A stretch of 64,000 bases of DNA from Bifidobacterium tsurumiense (GCF_000741765.1 NZ_JGZU01000007.1:62001-126000), one strand, 5' to 3'; positions 1 to 9,485 are shown, numbered from the stretch's first letter. Program-made: numbers and translations. Notes: a model not told the origin generated them from the letters alone.

Positions 1-1730
1 TCCTCGTCGTCAAAGAGGAACTCCGCCAAGGTCTTGGCAAGTTCGGTCTTACCAACGCCAGTAGGACCTGCGAAGATGAATGAACCCGAAGGACGCTTCG
101 GATCCTTCAAGCCCACCCTGGCACGGCGAATCGAACGCGACAATGCAGACACTGCCTCATCCTGACCGATGATGCGCTTATGCAACTCCGCTTCCATACC
201 CAGCAGCTTCTTGGATTCTGCCTGGGTCAGCTTGACCACAGGAATGCCGGTGGTATTGGAGATTACCTCTGCGATAACATCCTCATCCACAACCATCTTG
301 ACATCGGATTCGCCCTCACGCCAAGCTGATTCCTTTTCCTTGCGCTCGGCTTCCAGCTTCTCCTGACGGTCGCGCAGCTCCGCCGCCTTCTCGAAGTCCT
401 GGTCCTTGATGGCCTGGTCCTTTTCAGAGGAAACAGCCGCCACCTTTGCGTCAAGCTCCTTCAATTCAGGCGGAGCGGTCAATCTCTTGATGCGCAGACG
501 CGCACCAGCCTCATCAACCAAATCAATCGCCTTATCCGGCAAATTGCGATCCTGGATATATCGAGAGGAAAGCTCCGCAGCGGCCTGGATTGCATCGTCC
601 GTTATGGTCACATGATGGTGGTTCTCATACCGTTCACGCAAACCCTTGAGGATTTCGATGGTCTCTGCGATGGTCGGCTCATGCACCTGAATCGGCTGGA
701 AACGACGTTCCAGAGCCGCATCCTTTTCGATGTACTTGCGGTATTCGTCGGTTGTGGTGGCGCCAATGGTCTGGAGTTCGCCGCGAGCCAGCATAGGCTT
801 GAGCATATCGGATGCTCCCAAAGCACCATCAGCCGAACCTGCGCCAACTATGGTATGGATCTCATCGATGAACAGCACGATGTCTCCGCGGGTCTTGATC
901 TCCTTGAGCACCTTCTTGAGACGCTCTTCGAAATCACCGCGATATCGAGAACCTGCCACCATGGAACCCAGATCAAGCGAATACACCTGCTTGTCTTTGA
1001 GGGTCTCAGGAACATCACCAGAATTGATTTTCTGAGCCAAACCTTCGACCACAGCGGTCTTGCCGACGCCCGGCTCACCGATAAGCACAGGATTGTTCTT
1101 CGTGCGACGCGACAACACCACCATCACGCGCTCGATTTCCTGGCTGCGACCGATTACGGGGTCGAGTTTGCCCTCAGCTGCCTCAGCGGTGAGATTACGA
1201 CCGAACTGGTCCAGAATAGCGGAACCCGTCTGGTTGCGCTTGTCCTGCACGCCGCCCGCATTCGCCAAATCACCCTTTGAGTCAGACGAACCTGAATTGC
1301 CACGGATCAAATCGATGGTCGCGCTACGCAACTCACCGAGATCCACATCCATCTTAATGAGTACCTGTGTGCCGACGCCTTCGCCTTCGCGAATCAGGCC
1401 GAGCAAAATGTGCTCCGTACCAATATAGCTGTGTCCCAGCTGAAGCGCCTCGCGCAGACTCAGCTCCAACACCTGCTTGGCATGGGGGGTGAAAGGAATA
1501 TGACCATTAGGCGAGGCATTGCCCTTGCCGATCATTTCCTCCACCTGCTTGCGCGTATCGTCCAGATTCACTCCCTTTGACGACAGCGCCTTCGCGGCGA
1601 TGCCCTCACCTTCGCGAATCAGGCCGAGCAACAGATGTTCGGTGCCGATGTAATTGTGCTGAAGGGAGCGAGCTTCCTCCTGCGCCAATACGATCACACG
1701 CCTGGCACGGTCGGTAAACCGTTCGAACAT
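1..1730 (-). CDS. clpC: ATP-dependent Clp protease ATP-binding subunit ClpC (5' part, cut by window edge)
   Basis: Hsp100/AAA+ unfoldase that delivers substrates to the ClpP peptidase in the cytoplasm. About 576 N-terminal residues are visible and the rest lies left of base 1. Two Clp_N repeats (about residues 5-60 and 80-140) each carry GTEH and REGEG. They are followed by the first AAA+ module (GEPGVGKT near 222, Walker B LFIDEIH), a UVR/middle segment near 430-470, and the start of the second AAA+ module ([10 protein letters not shown]) close to the edge. The Clp_N pair plus middle segment separates ClpC from ClpA and ClpX. The ATG at 1730 was chosen because GGAAGGA sits just upstream and the protein starts with the typical [10 protein letters not shown]. 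It is divergent from the universal stress gene. Confidence 0.96.
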   Translation of the reverse strand, partial: MFERFTDRARRVIVLAQEEARSLQHNYIGTEHLLLGLIREGEGIAAKALSSKGVNLDDTRKQVEEMIGKGNASPNGHIPFTPHAKQVLELSLREALQLGHSYIGTEHILLGLIREGEGVGTQVLIKMDVDLGELRSATIDLIRGNSGSSDSKGDLANAGGVQDKRNQTGSAILDQFGRNLTAEAAEGKLDPVIGRSQEIERVMVVLSRRTKNNPVLIGEPGVGKTAVVEGLAQKINSGDVPETLKDKQVYSLDLGSMVAGSRYRGDFEERLKKVLKEIKTRGDIVLFIDEIHTIVGAGSADGALGASDMLKPMLARGELQTIGATTTDEYRKYIEKDAALERRFQPIQVHEPTIAETIEILKGLRERYENHHHVTITDDAIQAAAELSSRYIQDRNLPDKAIDLVDEAGARLRIKRLTAPPELKELDAKVAAVSSEKDQAIKDQDFEKAAELRDRQEKLEAERKEKESAWREGESDVKMVVDEDVIAEVISNTTGIPVVKLTQAESKKLLGMEAELHKRIIGQDEAVSALSRSIRRARVGLKDPKRPSGSFIFAGPTGVGKTELAKTLAEFLFDDE

Positions 1731-1868
1731 GCTTGTCCTTCCGTTCTTGTCAGTTCACCTCACTCTACCGATTTGCGGTGACGTTTATTTCAATTCCGTC
1801 TCAATTGCGCTGTGAACGCAAAACGGCGATATGCTTGGCATTAATACGAATTACACAAGGAGGCCATT
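1731..1868. promoter_or_regulatory. Divergent clpC / usp intergenic region with an inverted repeat
   Basis: These 138 bp must hold both promoters. A TTGCG-N7-CGCAA inverted repeat lies at 1805-1821. It overlaps a possible plus-strand promoter (TTGCGC at 1805 and TATGCT about 19 bp downstream), so it could be an operator for the stress gene or for clpC. ClgR is the known clp regulator in actinobacteria, but the repeat does not clearly match its motif. The strong ribosome site AAGGAGG (about 1857-1863) serves the plus-strand gene. Confidence 0.35.
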
Positions 1869-2867
1869 ATGAGCGCAACCGATCCGCGTCTGCCCCATTC
1901 ATCTGCCCATGCAGATGACGCCGCATTATCCACGGATATCGTGGTTGGCGTGGACGGCTCTGACGAGTCCTTTGTCGCCTTGCAATGGGCGCTGAAAGAA
2001 GCGGTATTATCAGGGCAAAAAGTCAATGCCGTATTCGGCTGGACGCCTTCTTGGGGACTTGGTGCCCAGCCTGAAACCGAGGACGAATGGCTCGCCTTGC
2101 GCCGTGAAATAATCGAAAGATTGCGCCGATGGTCCCAACAGGCATGCATTGACATTGGGTATGAGCCCAAGGAACTGCGCCTGACCTCCGTCAAGGCTTC
2201 AGGCGCTTCCGCTTTGTTGCGCATAGGCGCCCACGCTCAGCAGATTGTGGTAGGAAGGCGTTCCTTGAACCGCGTGACACGCTGGTTTACCGGATCCACC
2301 TCCGCATCCTTGGTAGAGGCCTCCAAAGTGCCGGTGACCGTAGTAAGACTTGCTGATGATGACGAGCCCGATGTCCGCCGAGATATTGCCAATGCGCTGA
2401 GTGCGTCGAATACTCCTGCGGCAAGCGCGGTGCAATCATTCAGATATGTAAGACCGGTTGTGGCCGGTGTTGACGGCTCCCCCACTTCACGCCGTGTCTT
2501 GGAATATGCTATGCGCGTTGCGCAGCTCCACCATGCAACCCTTCATGTGATGATGTGCTGGCAGCTCAAGGATCTGGGCACTCTTATGGGATATGAACGC
2601 GCTATTCCCCCGATTAGCGTAGGGCAGGAACATGCCGAGGCCCTGGTCAAAGGACTGCTGGACGACGTGGATATTCCTCAAGGATTGCACATCTTCACCC
2701 ACGCCTTCCATATCGCGGCCACCAACGGCCTGGAACATGCTTCACGCTATGCAGATCATATGATCGTGGGCTCTCGAGGACTGACTGGTTTGAATGCCCG
2801 CATCCTTGGCTCTGTGTCCAGGCATGTGGTGGAAACTGCGGAGTGCACGGTGACGGTTGTCAGATGA
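1869..2867 (+). CDS. Universal stress protein, two tandem Usp domains
   Basis: Cytoplasmic UspA-family protein of 332 residues with two Usp domains, about 23-165 and 196-332, the common actinobacterial tandem form. The second domain keeps the ATP-binding signature G-x2-G-x9-G-S (VGSRGLTGLNARILGS). The first has a modified version (VGRRSLN...FTGST) in which the second glycine is serine, so only the C-terminal domain is predicted to bind ATP well. The ATG at 1869 follows AAGGAGG at ideal spacing. The gene is monocistronic, with a terminator-like hairpin just after the stop. Its target is unknown. Confidence 0.9.
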   Translation: MSATDPRLPHSSAHADDAALSTDIVVGVDGSDESFVALQWALKEAVLSGQKVNAVFGWTPSWGLGAQPETEDEWLALRREIIERLRRWSQQACIDIGYEPKELRLTSVKASGASALLRIGAHAQQIVVGRRSLNRVTRWFTGSTSASLVEASKVPVTVVRLADDDEPDVRRDIANALSASNTPAASAVQSFRYVRPVVAGVDGSPTSRRVLEYAMRVAQLHHATLHVMMCWQLKDLGTLMGYERAIPPISVGQEHAEALVKGLLDDVDIPQGLHIFTHAFHIAATNGLEHASRYADHMIVGSRGLTGLNARILGSVSRHVVETAECTVTVVR

Positions 2868-2878
2868 CGGTTGCATAT

Positions 2879-2915
2879 AAATTGCCGAATGCGCACATAG
2901 CATTCGGGCCAATTT
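2879..2915. terminator. Bidirectional hairpin between usp and the DUF3027 gene
   Basis: An 8-bp stem CCGAATGC/GCATTCGG is extended after a 2-nt bulge by AAATTG/CAATTT, with a 7-nt loop. The A- and T-rich flanks fit a shared terminator for the two convergent genes. Confidence 0.65.
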
Positions 2916-2959
2916 ACAATCGCTGATTCTGTCAGTTCGGAAGAAGTGCTGGACTGGAA

Positions 2960-4663
2960 CTAGTCAGCCTCTTCGCCATCTTCTTCAGGAGAGTCTTCAG
3001 CTTCTGAGGATGCGTGCGGAGAAGTTTCTTCGCCGGAAGCTTCGTTATCAGACACCCCAACCTTGGAATCTTCAGCCTCGGGATGCTCCGCAGGTTGCTT
3101 GCTTTCTGCATCTATGAGAGCCGCAGACTCCTCAGCATGATCGTCAGCAGCGGTCTGAATGTCTTCTGCTTCTTGCACATCAGCGTTCTGTTCCCCGTTG
3201 TCTTGAGGAACAGATGATGTTTCGTCTTCACCGGCACTTGATTCAAGGTTCTTGCCCGAGCCTTCTGAAGGGTCCTGAGCTTGAATCGGGGGCACAGGAG
3301 GGGTAAGCACCTGCATTCCTTGTGTCTGCTGATCGCTTGTTTGAACCGCATCTACATCTGACTTGGCAGTAGCCTCGTCGACATGTCCCTGCTGAGAAGA
3401 GTCGACTGCTTGAGCGGAAGTCTGAGAGGTGACGGCATCAGCGTCCGCATTATCGGCATGCTGTTCCTCATCTTGATTTTCTTTGCCATTCACAGCCTCG
3501 TCATCGGATGCCTCTTCGGCTTGAGCATGAGATCTGCTCTTGCGGCTGCGTGGTTTGGAAGATTCGGTGGCATCGCCCTTGGATGTGTTCTCGCCGTCTT
3601 GGTCTTCCACCACATCATCGAGTTCTTCGAGCAAATCGATATCATCGCGCTCTGCCCTGGGAACCGGCTTGACAATGTCAATATTGACATTGTCATATGC
3701 AGGTTTGGGTTGTATCCACAAATGGCTTGCTTCCGGCGGCTCGATTTCCGAATGCTCACCGCAACCATGATCCAGCGAAACAACCCGTCCGTCATCCGGG
3801 CTCCATTTATTGGCACATACGCCGAACATCAGGCCCAATTCACCCTGCAACGGAACGAAGAATCCGCATGTGGAACACACATTGCCATCCGCAGTTTTCG
3901 TAGACAGCGATTTGGGACCACGCGGACCCTCATACCAGCGTTGCGTAGTCTGGGCACGGCCTAGAGGGCTGAGCACACGACGACGGGAAAGGGCGAATTC
4001 CCGAACAGCATCATCGACATCTTCCGTGCTGGATGCCGGTTCTACGACTCCATCCTGCTGAGCATCCGTGGAATCCTCATGCGTCGTTCCTCCGGATCCG
4101 GCCGCAACTTCAGACGCAGGCTTTCCATCTGAACGCTCTGCCTGAGTCTGAGTGTCAACATTGGATTCAGAATGCTCTTCAACCTGTTTGGCACCATCGG
4201 CAGTGGGATCGGAAGCCTCAGCTCCCTCTTTCCCGTCCACCTCGGATGGCTCACCATCCGCGGCCTCACCGTCGACTTGCCCCTTCAGCTTTGGCTCGGT
4301 TTTGCGAAATCCCTGCTCCAAACGATCGTCATCTTCAGAAGTGCCAATCGAATCCGTAACGGACAGATCGCTTGGCAACAAGCGATCCTTCCAAGGAATC
4401 CATGCAGGCGGCTGCAAGGCTTGATCCGTGGGTATCAACGATGATTCATTCACCGTCCACATATCGGCTTCGACGTCATGATATAACGTCACAGACCATT
4501 GCCAGCCTTCATACCCTCGCTTCAAGGATACGAATCTGAAGTCACTCATCCCATCTTCCAATGGGATGGTCTGAACATAATCGCCAACCTCTGCAATATT
4601 ATCGGCGGCATTCAATGCCACCTCACGGGCAAGCTCCTGCGGATTATGCCTTGCGTCAACCAT
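2960..4663 (-). CDS. DUF3027 domain protein with a very acidic low-complexity region
   Basis: Actinobacterial conserved protein of unknown function, 567 residues. The N-terminal about 100 residues (ELAREVALNAA, GYEGWQWSVTLYHD, WTVNESSLIP, AWIPWKDRL) match the DUF3027 pattern. The block at about 245-335 (RRVLSPLGR, RWYEGPRGP) contains CSTCGFF and GVCANKWSPDDG...HGCGEHSE, whose cysteines and histidine look like a structural zinc site. The segments around 110-230 and 340-567 are rich in Glu, Asp, Ser and Gln and are probably disordered. The start lies 3 bp after the stop of the cold-shock gene, so the two are probably translationally coupled, as is usual in this phylum. No enzymatic motif is visible. 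Confidence 0.85.
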   Translation of the reverse strand: MVDARHNPQELAREVALNAADNIAEVGDYVQTIPLEDGMSDFRFVSLKRGYEGWQWSVTLYHDVEADMWTVNESSLIPTDQALQPPAWIPWKDRLLPSDLSVTDSIGTSEDDDRLEQGFRKTEPKLKGQVDGEAADGEPSEVDGKEGAEASDPTADGAKQVEEHSESNVDTQTQAERSDGKPASEVAAGSGGTTHEDSTDAQQDGVVEPASSTEDVDDAVREFALSRRRVLSPLGRAQTTQRWYEGPRGPKSLSTKTADGNVCSTCGFFVPLQGELGLMFGVCANKWSPDDGRVVSLDHGCGEHSEIEPPEASHLWIQPKPAYDNVNIDIVKPVPRAERDDIDLLEELDDVVEDQDGENTSKGDATESSKPRSRKSRSHAQAEEASDDEAVNGKENQDEEQHADNADADAVTSQTSAQAVDSSQQGHVDEATAKSDVDAVQTSDQQTQGMQVLTPPVPPIQAQDPSEGSGKNLESSAGEDETSSVPQDNGEQNADVQEAEDIQTAADDHAEESAALIDAESKQPAEHPEAEDSKVGVSDNEASGEETSPHASSEAEDSPEEDGEEAD

Positions 4664-4666
4664 GCA

Positions 4667-5056
4667 CTATTCCTGTACGTCAAAATTATCTGCGACGGCA
4701 CGCAGCAGTGTCGCCAATTTCTTGCTTTCCGCTGCAGAAGGGTAATGATGACGGCGCAGGCCATTGCCCGCAGAATCCAACAACTTGATCAGATCCTCTA
4801 CGATGGCCGCCATATCATCCGCCTGAGGACGGTTTGCTTTCACCATAGACGGAGCCGTAGCCACCAAAGTGACGCCCATGGCCTGAGGTCCTTTGCGACC
4901 GTCAACAACCGAAAACTCAACGCGCGCATTCTTGCGCAACGTGGTCAAACCTGCAGGCAATGCCGCCGCCGGAAGGAACACATCCGTTCCTTCATCGCTT
5001 GCAATAAATCCAAATCCCTTATTCGCATCAAACCAACGCACACGACCACTGGGCAT
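4667..5056 (-). CDS. Cold-shock (CSD) domain protein with C-terminal extension
   Basis: Single-stranded nucleic-acid binding protein of 129 residues. The first about 65 form a CspA-type OB fold with the RNP1 motif KGFGFI and the lead-in GRVRWFDANKG. The remaining about 60 residues are a mostly helical tail not found in the 67-residue CspA proteins. The start MPSGRVRW at 5056 is preferred over the upstream ATG at 5077 because AGGTGTGAGGTG sits just before it and CSD proteins begin this way. It is the first gene of a two-gene unit with the DUF3027 gene. Its RNA targets are not known. Confidence 0.9.
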   Translation of the reverse strand: MPSGRVRWFDANKGFGFIASDEGTDVFLPAAALPAGLTTLRKNARVEFSVVDGRKGPQAMGVTLVATAPSMVKANRPQADDMAAIVEDLIKLLDSAGNGLRRHHYPSAAESKKLATLLRAVADNFDVQE

Positions 5057-5201
5057 ACTGCACCTCACACCTTTCATAACCTCTTATCCACAGAACGCAT
5101 GCCTGTGGGTCAATCACACCAAAGTATCAGTCTACCGCACACGACGGCATCTGCGTCATAAACGCGATAATACGCTGCGAGCAAGTACTCCATAATACAC
5201 A

Positions 5202-5242
5202 AGTGCCGTCTGACACCGTAAAGTCCCGTGTCAGCCGGCACT
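5202..5242 (-). terminator. Terminator of the two-component operon
   Basis: A 15-bp stem with one mismatch (AGTGCCGTCTGACAC against GTGTCAGCCGGCACT), 11-nt loop, then TTGTGTATT on the minus strand. It lies about 50 bp after the kinase stop. Confidence 0.7.
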
Positions 5243-5290
5243 GCACATATGCCAATGAACCTCATATGCAATCCAGTAAGGCGAAGCAAT

Positions 5291-7315
5291 TCATGCCGTT
5301 GAGGATTGGTTCCCCTTATCGCTATTAGCCGTCTTGGCACTTCTTCCCCATTTGCGACGCGAAGACTCTTTGGTCTTGGTCTTGGCGGCATTGGCATCCT
5401 GCCCCTTTTCTGCCTTTTGCACCGCATCATGAGCCGCCTTCACTCGTGCTGAGGGCTCCACCGGAGAAACAGGCAACACCACGGTCAGCGTCAAACCGCC
5501 ACCATCCGTGGTGCTTGCGCATATGAATCCGTGATGGGCCTTGGCCACGGATTGCGCTATGGCCATACCCAATCCGGTGCCACCCTTAAGCCGTGCCCTT
5601 GATGGGTCAGCTGTGTAGAAGCGTTCAAAAATCTGGGATTGGAACTCTTCCGGGACGCCCGGACCATGGTCACTGAAACGCACCACAGCATAATTCATGC
5701 CGATTTGCATGGATTGTCCTACTTCAACGGCTTCCAGGAAATTATGCAGTGATTCGCTTGTCGCGGGCATGCGCGACAACGATTCAGGGCTTATCGATGC
5801 TGGCAGCAAACCCATACCCACTTCTACAGGAGAATCCGCAGGAGTGTAACGATGAATATTGCCGACGATATTGGTGATGACCTGACGCAATCTGGAGCCA
5901 TCTGCCGTCAGGGTGATTTCAGGCATGGCCCCGGGAGTGAATGCCAGAGAAATGGGATTCTTGCCATCTGACGGCTGCAGCGACAAAGTGCCCTGACTGA
6001 TTCCTCGTTCAGGGTCAAGTGCGTGAAGATCGTCAGCGGCATCAGAAAGTATGCTATTCAAGCGGATTTGCTGCGTGATATCAATGCCACGGCCTTCATC
6101 CAACCTTGCCAATGACAGCAGGTCCTCGACCAGCTCGGTCATGCGAGCACTTGAAGATTCGATATGGGCGATGGATTCATCGGCACGCTTGTCGGCCCCT
6201 GGCAGGTCACGCTGCATGGCATAGAGCTCCGCATATCCATGGATGGCCGCCAATGGAGTGCGCAATTCGTGGCTTGCATCCGACACGAAGCGTTTCATCT
6301 TCGCATTGCTTTCTTCCTGCTCGCGGAAGCTGAGCTCAATGCGGGAGAGCATCGAATTCAGCGATGCGGCAAGTGAGCCGACTTCGGTATTTTCCGGAGC
6401 CTTGGGCACACGTTGGCTCAAGTCGCCCGCCGCGATCTTCGCAGCGGTTTTCTCAATGCGTTTCAAAGGCACCAATGTTTGCTGGATCACCAACGCCGCG
6501 ATGACCCCGCCCAGCATCACAATGGCGACGCTCACCAGAGCGCAGTATTTAGTGAGGGTGTTCACCGTATCAATCTGGTCACTCAGCGATAGCCCGATAT
6601 ATACGACGCCACGCACATTCGTGCCGCTGCTATCACTGGTTTTCTCACCCCATTTCAGTGCAATGACTCGCCATGGTGCCTTGGCTGCCTGTGCCGTGAT
6701 GTGATCGGCATTCTGCAAGCCTATGACATTTGAGGTTGTGGTGAATGCCGTGCCCAGAACAACCCCGTCCATTGAGCCTTCACGAGGCAGCACAGGTTGG
6801 GAGATCACCCCATCCTTCATCGAGGGCTGCAGAGGAGTGGAAAGGATGTTGTTGTTGATGTCGCGAATCTGCATGTAATAGTCGTTCGGACCAACCGTGG
6901 ACTGACTTGAATCCTTATTTTGCAAGGAACTGATATTGTCGTACACGAGTTGCGCTTGGTCGACCAGCTGGTTATCCGTCTTCTGCAGCAGATAGTTGCT
7001 GACCAGCTGACGGATCGAAAAGGTGACACAGAACATACCCACAACAAGCATGGCAAGTGTGCATGCAACCAACTTCGTGCTCAGAGGCACAGAGTTCATG
7101 CGGCGCGATATTGTGCGGCCGAACCAGCCAAGTCGTGGGGCTTTCGTCGCAGTCGCTGTTTCCCCCTGCTCAGCAGACTGCTCATTCGTCGGCTTGGCGT
7201 TGCGTTCATGCATCGCATCCTGGGCATTGGCACTACTATCCGCATCGTTGCCAATCCCTTGTTGCGTTGCGCGCACAGAGGCGGAGCCGTCCAGCGCTTC
7301 GCTATCGCTAGTCAT
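5291..7315 (-). CDS. Sensor histidine kinase (HAMP-HisKA-HATPase)
   Basis: Membrane sensor kinase of 674 residues that should phosphorylate the response regulator encoded just upstream. A hydrophilic N-terminus (1-75) leads to TM1 (about 81-103), an extracytoplasmic sensor segment (104-255), TM2 (about 256-280), a HAMP linker (281-335) and HisKA with FVSDASHELRTPLAAIHG (phospho-acceptor His about 349). Then come the N-box (ITNIVGNIHRY), G1 (DHGPGVP), F-box (IFERFYT) and G2 (GGTGLGM). A Lys/Ser-rich tail of about 45 residues ends the protein. The start lies 9 bp after the regulator stop, with AAGGTGA overlapping that stop. It resembles the actinobacterial TcrY/PhoR-type kinases, but the signal cannot be read from the sequence. 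Confidence 0.93.
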   Translation of the reverse strand: MTSDSEALDGSASVRATQQGIGNDADSSANAQDAMHERNAKPTNEQSAEQGETATATKAPRLGWFGRTISRRMNSVPLSTKLVACTLAMLVVGMFCVTFSIRQLVSNYLLQKTDNQLVDQAQLVYDNISSLQNKDSSQSTVGPNDYYMQIRDINNNILSTPLQPSMKDGVISQPVLPREGSMDGVVLGTAFTTTSNVIGLQNADHITAQAAKAPWRVIALKWGEKTSDSSGTNVRGVVYIGLSLSDQIDTVNTLTKYCALVSVAIVMLGGVIAALVIQQTLVPLKRIEKTAAKIAAGDLSQRVPKAPENTEVGSLAASLNSMLSRIELSFREQEESNAKMKRFVSDASHELRTPLAAIHGYAELYAMQRDLPGADKRADESIAHIESSSARMTELVEDLLSLARLDEGRGIDITQQIRLNSILSDAADDLHALDPERGISQGTLSLQPSDGKNPISLAFTPGAMPEITLTADGSRLRQVITNIVGNIHRYTPADSPVEVGMGLLPASISPESLSRMPATSESLHNFLEAVEVGQSMQIGMNYAVVRFSDHGPGVPEEFQSQIFERFYTADPSRARLKGGTGLGMAIAQSVAKAHHGFICASTTDGGGLTLTVVLPVSPVEPSARVKAAHDAVQKAEKGQDANAAKTKTKESSRRKWGRSAKTANSDKGNQSSTA

Positions 7316-7324
7316 TCATTCACC

Positions 7325-8059
7325 TTAATTGCCTTTAGGTTCGCGAATCATATATCCTATGCCACGCTTTGTTTCGATAAGCGGCGTCACCTTATGAGTG
7401 GTGCCGTCATCCTCGGTGACTTCGATACCGTCGACCTTTTTACGAAGATACGAAATATATGATTCGACTATGGCGGCGTCCCCGCCCCAGTCATATTGCC
7501 AGACATGGTCAAGGATCTGCGCCTTGGACAACACCCTGCCTTCATTGTCCATCAGATATCGCAGCAGCTTGTATTCCGTGGGGCTCAATTCGATCGGCTG
7601 GCCTGCACGCGAAACATCGTGGGAGTCCTCATTGATTTCCAGATCTCCAACCCGAATGATCGGATCATCTTCCACTTGCTCTTGCGTACGCCTCAAAATG
7701 GCGCGGATGCGAGCGACCACTTCTTCCAAGCTGAATGGCTTGGTCACGTAATCATCGCCGCCGACCGTCAGCCCCATCACCTTGTCTTGCGTATCATCAC
7801 GCGCTGTGAGGAACAGCACCGGGGCGTCAATGCCTTCCTGGCGGATCCTACGAGTGACTGTGAATCCGTCGATATCAGGCAGCATGACGTCCAGCACGAT
7901 CAAATCGGGCTGCACCTTTTCGATTACCTCAATAGCCTCTGATCCGGAAGCCGCCGTGGCGACTTCAAAACCCGCAAAGTGCAAGGATGCCACCAGCAGC
8001 TCGCGGATCGAGGGCTCATCGTCAACAACAACTATCGATGCTTCTATTGGCTTGTTCAT
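7325..8059 (-). CDS. OmpR/PhoB-family response regulator
   Basis: DNA-binding regulator of 244 residues. Receiver domain 8-120 has acidic pocket DDE, phospho-acceptor Asp57 (LIVLDVML), a conserved Thr (LFLTARDD) and Lys (VTKPFS). The winged-helix domain lies at about 145-240 (LSPTEYKLLRYL, VDGIEV, KRGIGYMI). It sits first in an operon with its kinase and resembles PhoP/TcrX of actinobacteria. The ATG at 8059 (MNKPIE) gives the standard N-terminus. An in-frame GTG at 8074 is possible, and GGGTGA lies between the two. A long palindrome upstream at 8132-8221 may be its own binding site. Confidence 0.93.
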   Translation of the reverse strand: MNKPIEASIVVVDDEPSIRELLVASLHFAGFEVATAASGSEAIEVIEKVQPDLIVLDVMLPDIDGFTVTRRIRQEGIDAPVLFLTARDDTQDKVMGLTVGGDDYVTKPFSLEEVVARIRAILRRTQEQVEDDPIIRVGDLEINEDSHDVSRAGQPIELSPTEYKLLRYLMDNEGRVLSKAQILDHVWQYDWGGDAAIVESYISYLRKKVDGIEVTEDDGTTHKVTPLIETKRGIGYMIREPKGN

Positions 8060-8131
8060 GTGATTAAGCTTCACCCGTAAGACTTGAAATTTCCTGAATG
8101 TCAGCTGATTCTTGAACGCAAATCTGTGAAC

Positions 8132-8221
8132 GACTCATGAGAAGCCTTGAAAACATATGGTGATTCAACGCATGTGCAATGAGCTCAAAAGCCAATGTTT
8201 TCAAGTCTTCTCATGCGAGTC
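8132..8221. repeat. Long imperfect palindrome upstream of the response regulator
   Basis: The left arm 8132-8156 and right arm 8195-8221 are reverse complements over about 24 positions (core CATGAGAAG then CTTGAAAACAT, one mismatch and a 2-nt insertion). A spacer of 38 nt separates them. The palindrome lies between the TPM gene end and the regulator start, both on the minus strand. It could be a pair of operator sites for the regulator or a large stem in the leader or read-through RNA. There is no U-run, so it is not a simple terminator. Confidence 0.6.
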
Positions 8222-8300
8222 TTGTCACATAGATCCACATTCGCGATCAGTGTGAACTGACCGCTCGATGTGCTCGATCAGACACCGTGAGCACGTCCAA

Positions 8301-9095
8301 TTAGTGTCGTTTATGCCGTCGCCTTGCCGGTTTCTTGTCGCCATTGGCACTGCGACGACGTCTGACCACCACAACGATGACGGCACCGACGACCAATGCC
8401 ACCAACACGCCACCGAGTACTGCAACACCGATCACAACGGACCCACTGCTTGTTGAAGTCTTTTGTTGGGTGGCGATTTGGTTCATCATGGCAATTGCCG
8501 AGCCGGACCAATCCGGTGTTGAACCGTTCACAATAGGTCCAAGTGCAGCTTCTGACAGTTTGCTTGCAGAATCGCGCAGCCAGCCATCGGAATTCTCGGA
8601 AACCGCGACCACGAGTTTGCCATCATTGGAAGCGACCGCCAGCAACACGGTATTGGACGGAGGATTTGTTGCGTTCAGCAGATTCTTTGCCCATTGATCC
8701 GGATCGGCATTGTCACCGAATGTGTCAACATACAACAAACGAACCGAAACACCCGTGTCGTTTTTGGTTGAAGTGATGGCATCCGTGACCGCTGTGACGT
8801 TGTCGCCAAGCAAATTCTGCGTGTCGGTAATGCTTCCATTGACGTTCAGTTGGCTAGAATTTGAGCTCTGTTCTGAAGTCATTGCATCCGAAGAGCCTTC
8901 ATCTTCAGCCCAGGCAGCTGATGGCATCGCTGCAACCAGTACAAACGCCAGAGACATCATGACTATGCATGACACCCATGCAGCGGCAAGTCTGGGTATC
9001 GCCCTCGCCATTTGAACAACGCCTTGCGATACGGTACGCATGAATCTTCCGACCACACAGCGCGTATTGCTCTTTACAGTCGTCCACAGTGTCAT
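8301..9095 (-). CDS. TPM-domain membrane-anchored protein (YgcG family)
   Basis: Predicted exported protein of 264 residues. An N-terminal hydrophobic segment (about 38-60) ends in AMPSAAWAED, a plausible signal peptidase site. The extracytoplasmic TPM fold (about 85-205) includes VSVRLLYVDTFGD, NTVLLAVASNDGKLVVAVSENSDGWL and SGSAIAMMNQI. A C-terminal TM (about 218-240) is followed by a very basic tail RRRRSANGDKKPARRRHKRH. TPM proteins have been linked to envelope processes and some have weak phosphatase activity; the role here is unknown. The ATG at 9095 has AAGGTGG upstream, and the longer ORF from 9122 lacks such a site. It is divergent from the WXG100 gene. Confidence 0.8.
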   Translation of the reverse strand: MTLWTTVKSNTRCVVGRFMRTVSQGVVQMARAIPRLAAAWVSCIVMMSLAFVLVAAMPSAAWAEDEGSSDAMTSEQSSNSSQLNVNGSITDTQNLLGDNVTAVTDAITSTKNDTGVSVRLLYVDTFGDNADPDQWAKNLLNATNPPSNTVLLAVASNDGKLVVAVSENSDGWLRDSASKLSEAALGPIVNGSTPDWSGSAIAMMNQIATQQKTSTSSGSVVIGVAVLGGVLVALVVGAVIVVVVRRRRSANGDKKPARRRHKRH

Positions 9096-9181
9096 ACAGT
9101 CCACCTTACCGGCATGATGCATCCGTCAAGCATCTGCTTCGATATCAACCTCAGTTCTATACACTACCCAAAGGAAGAATC

Positions 9182-9472
9182 ATGGCACAATATCAAGTCG
9201 ATTCCGAACGAATTCAATCCTCTTCAACAGCTGTTTCATCATCCATCGAGGCCATACGCAGCGCAGTGCAGACCATGTATGCCAATCTCAATACCTTGCA
9301 AGAGGTTTGGCATGGCTCAGCAGCGACTCAGTTCTCAACGCTTGCGGAACAATGGCGTGCCGCACAATCCAATATGGAACAGTCATTGCAATCCATCCAA
9401 CAGGCATTGTCTCAAGCATCCACTGTGTATGCAGATGCCGAAATCCAGGCTTCGCAACTATTTGCATCCTGA
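9182..9472 (+). CDS. WXG100-family (ESAT-6-like) protein
   Basis: Small helical-hairpin protein of 96 residues with the hallmark W-x-G turn (VWHGSA near residue 43) between two amphipathic helices, the size and pattern of EsxA/EsxB substrates of type VII secretion. AAGGAAGA just before the ATG at 9182 fixes the start; the longer ORF from 9089 has no such support. It stands alone: no EccC, EccB, EsaA or second WXG gene adjoins it, although another WXG-like gene lies at 18554. Its C-terminus lacks a clear YxxxD/E signal, though YADAE occurs near residue 82. Confidence 0.85.
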   Translation: MAQYQVDSERIQSSSTAVSSSIEAIRSAVQTMYANLNTLQEVWHGSAATQFSTLAEQWRAAQSNMEQSLQSIQQALSQASTVYADAEIQASQLFAS

Positions 9473-9485
9473 ACATCGGCAAGAT

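Noticed and set aside
1370..1660. Near-identical 25-30 bp repeat appearing twice in clpC
   Set aside because: It encodes the IREGEG motif of the two Clp_N repeats, a domain duplication and not a mobile repeat.
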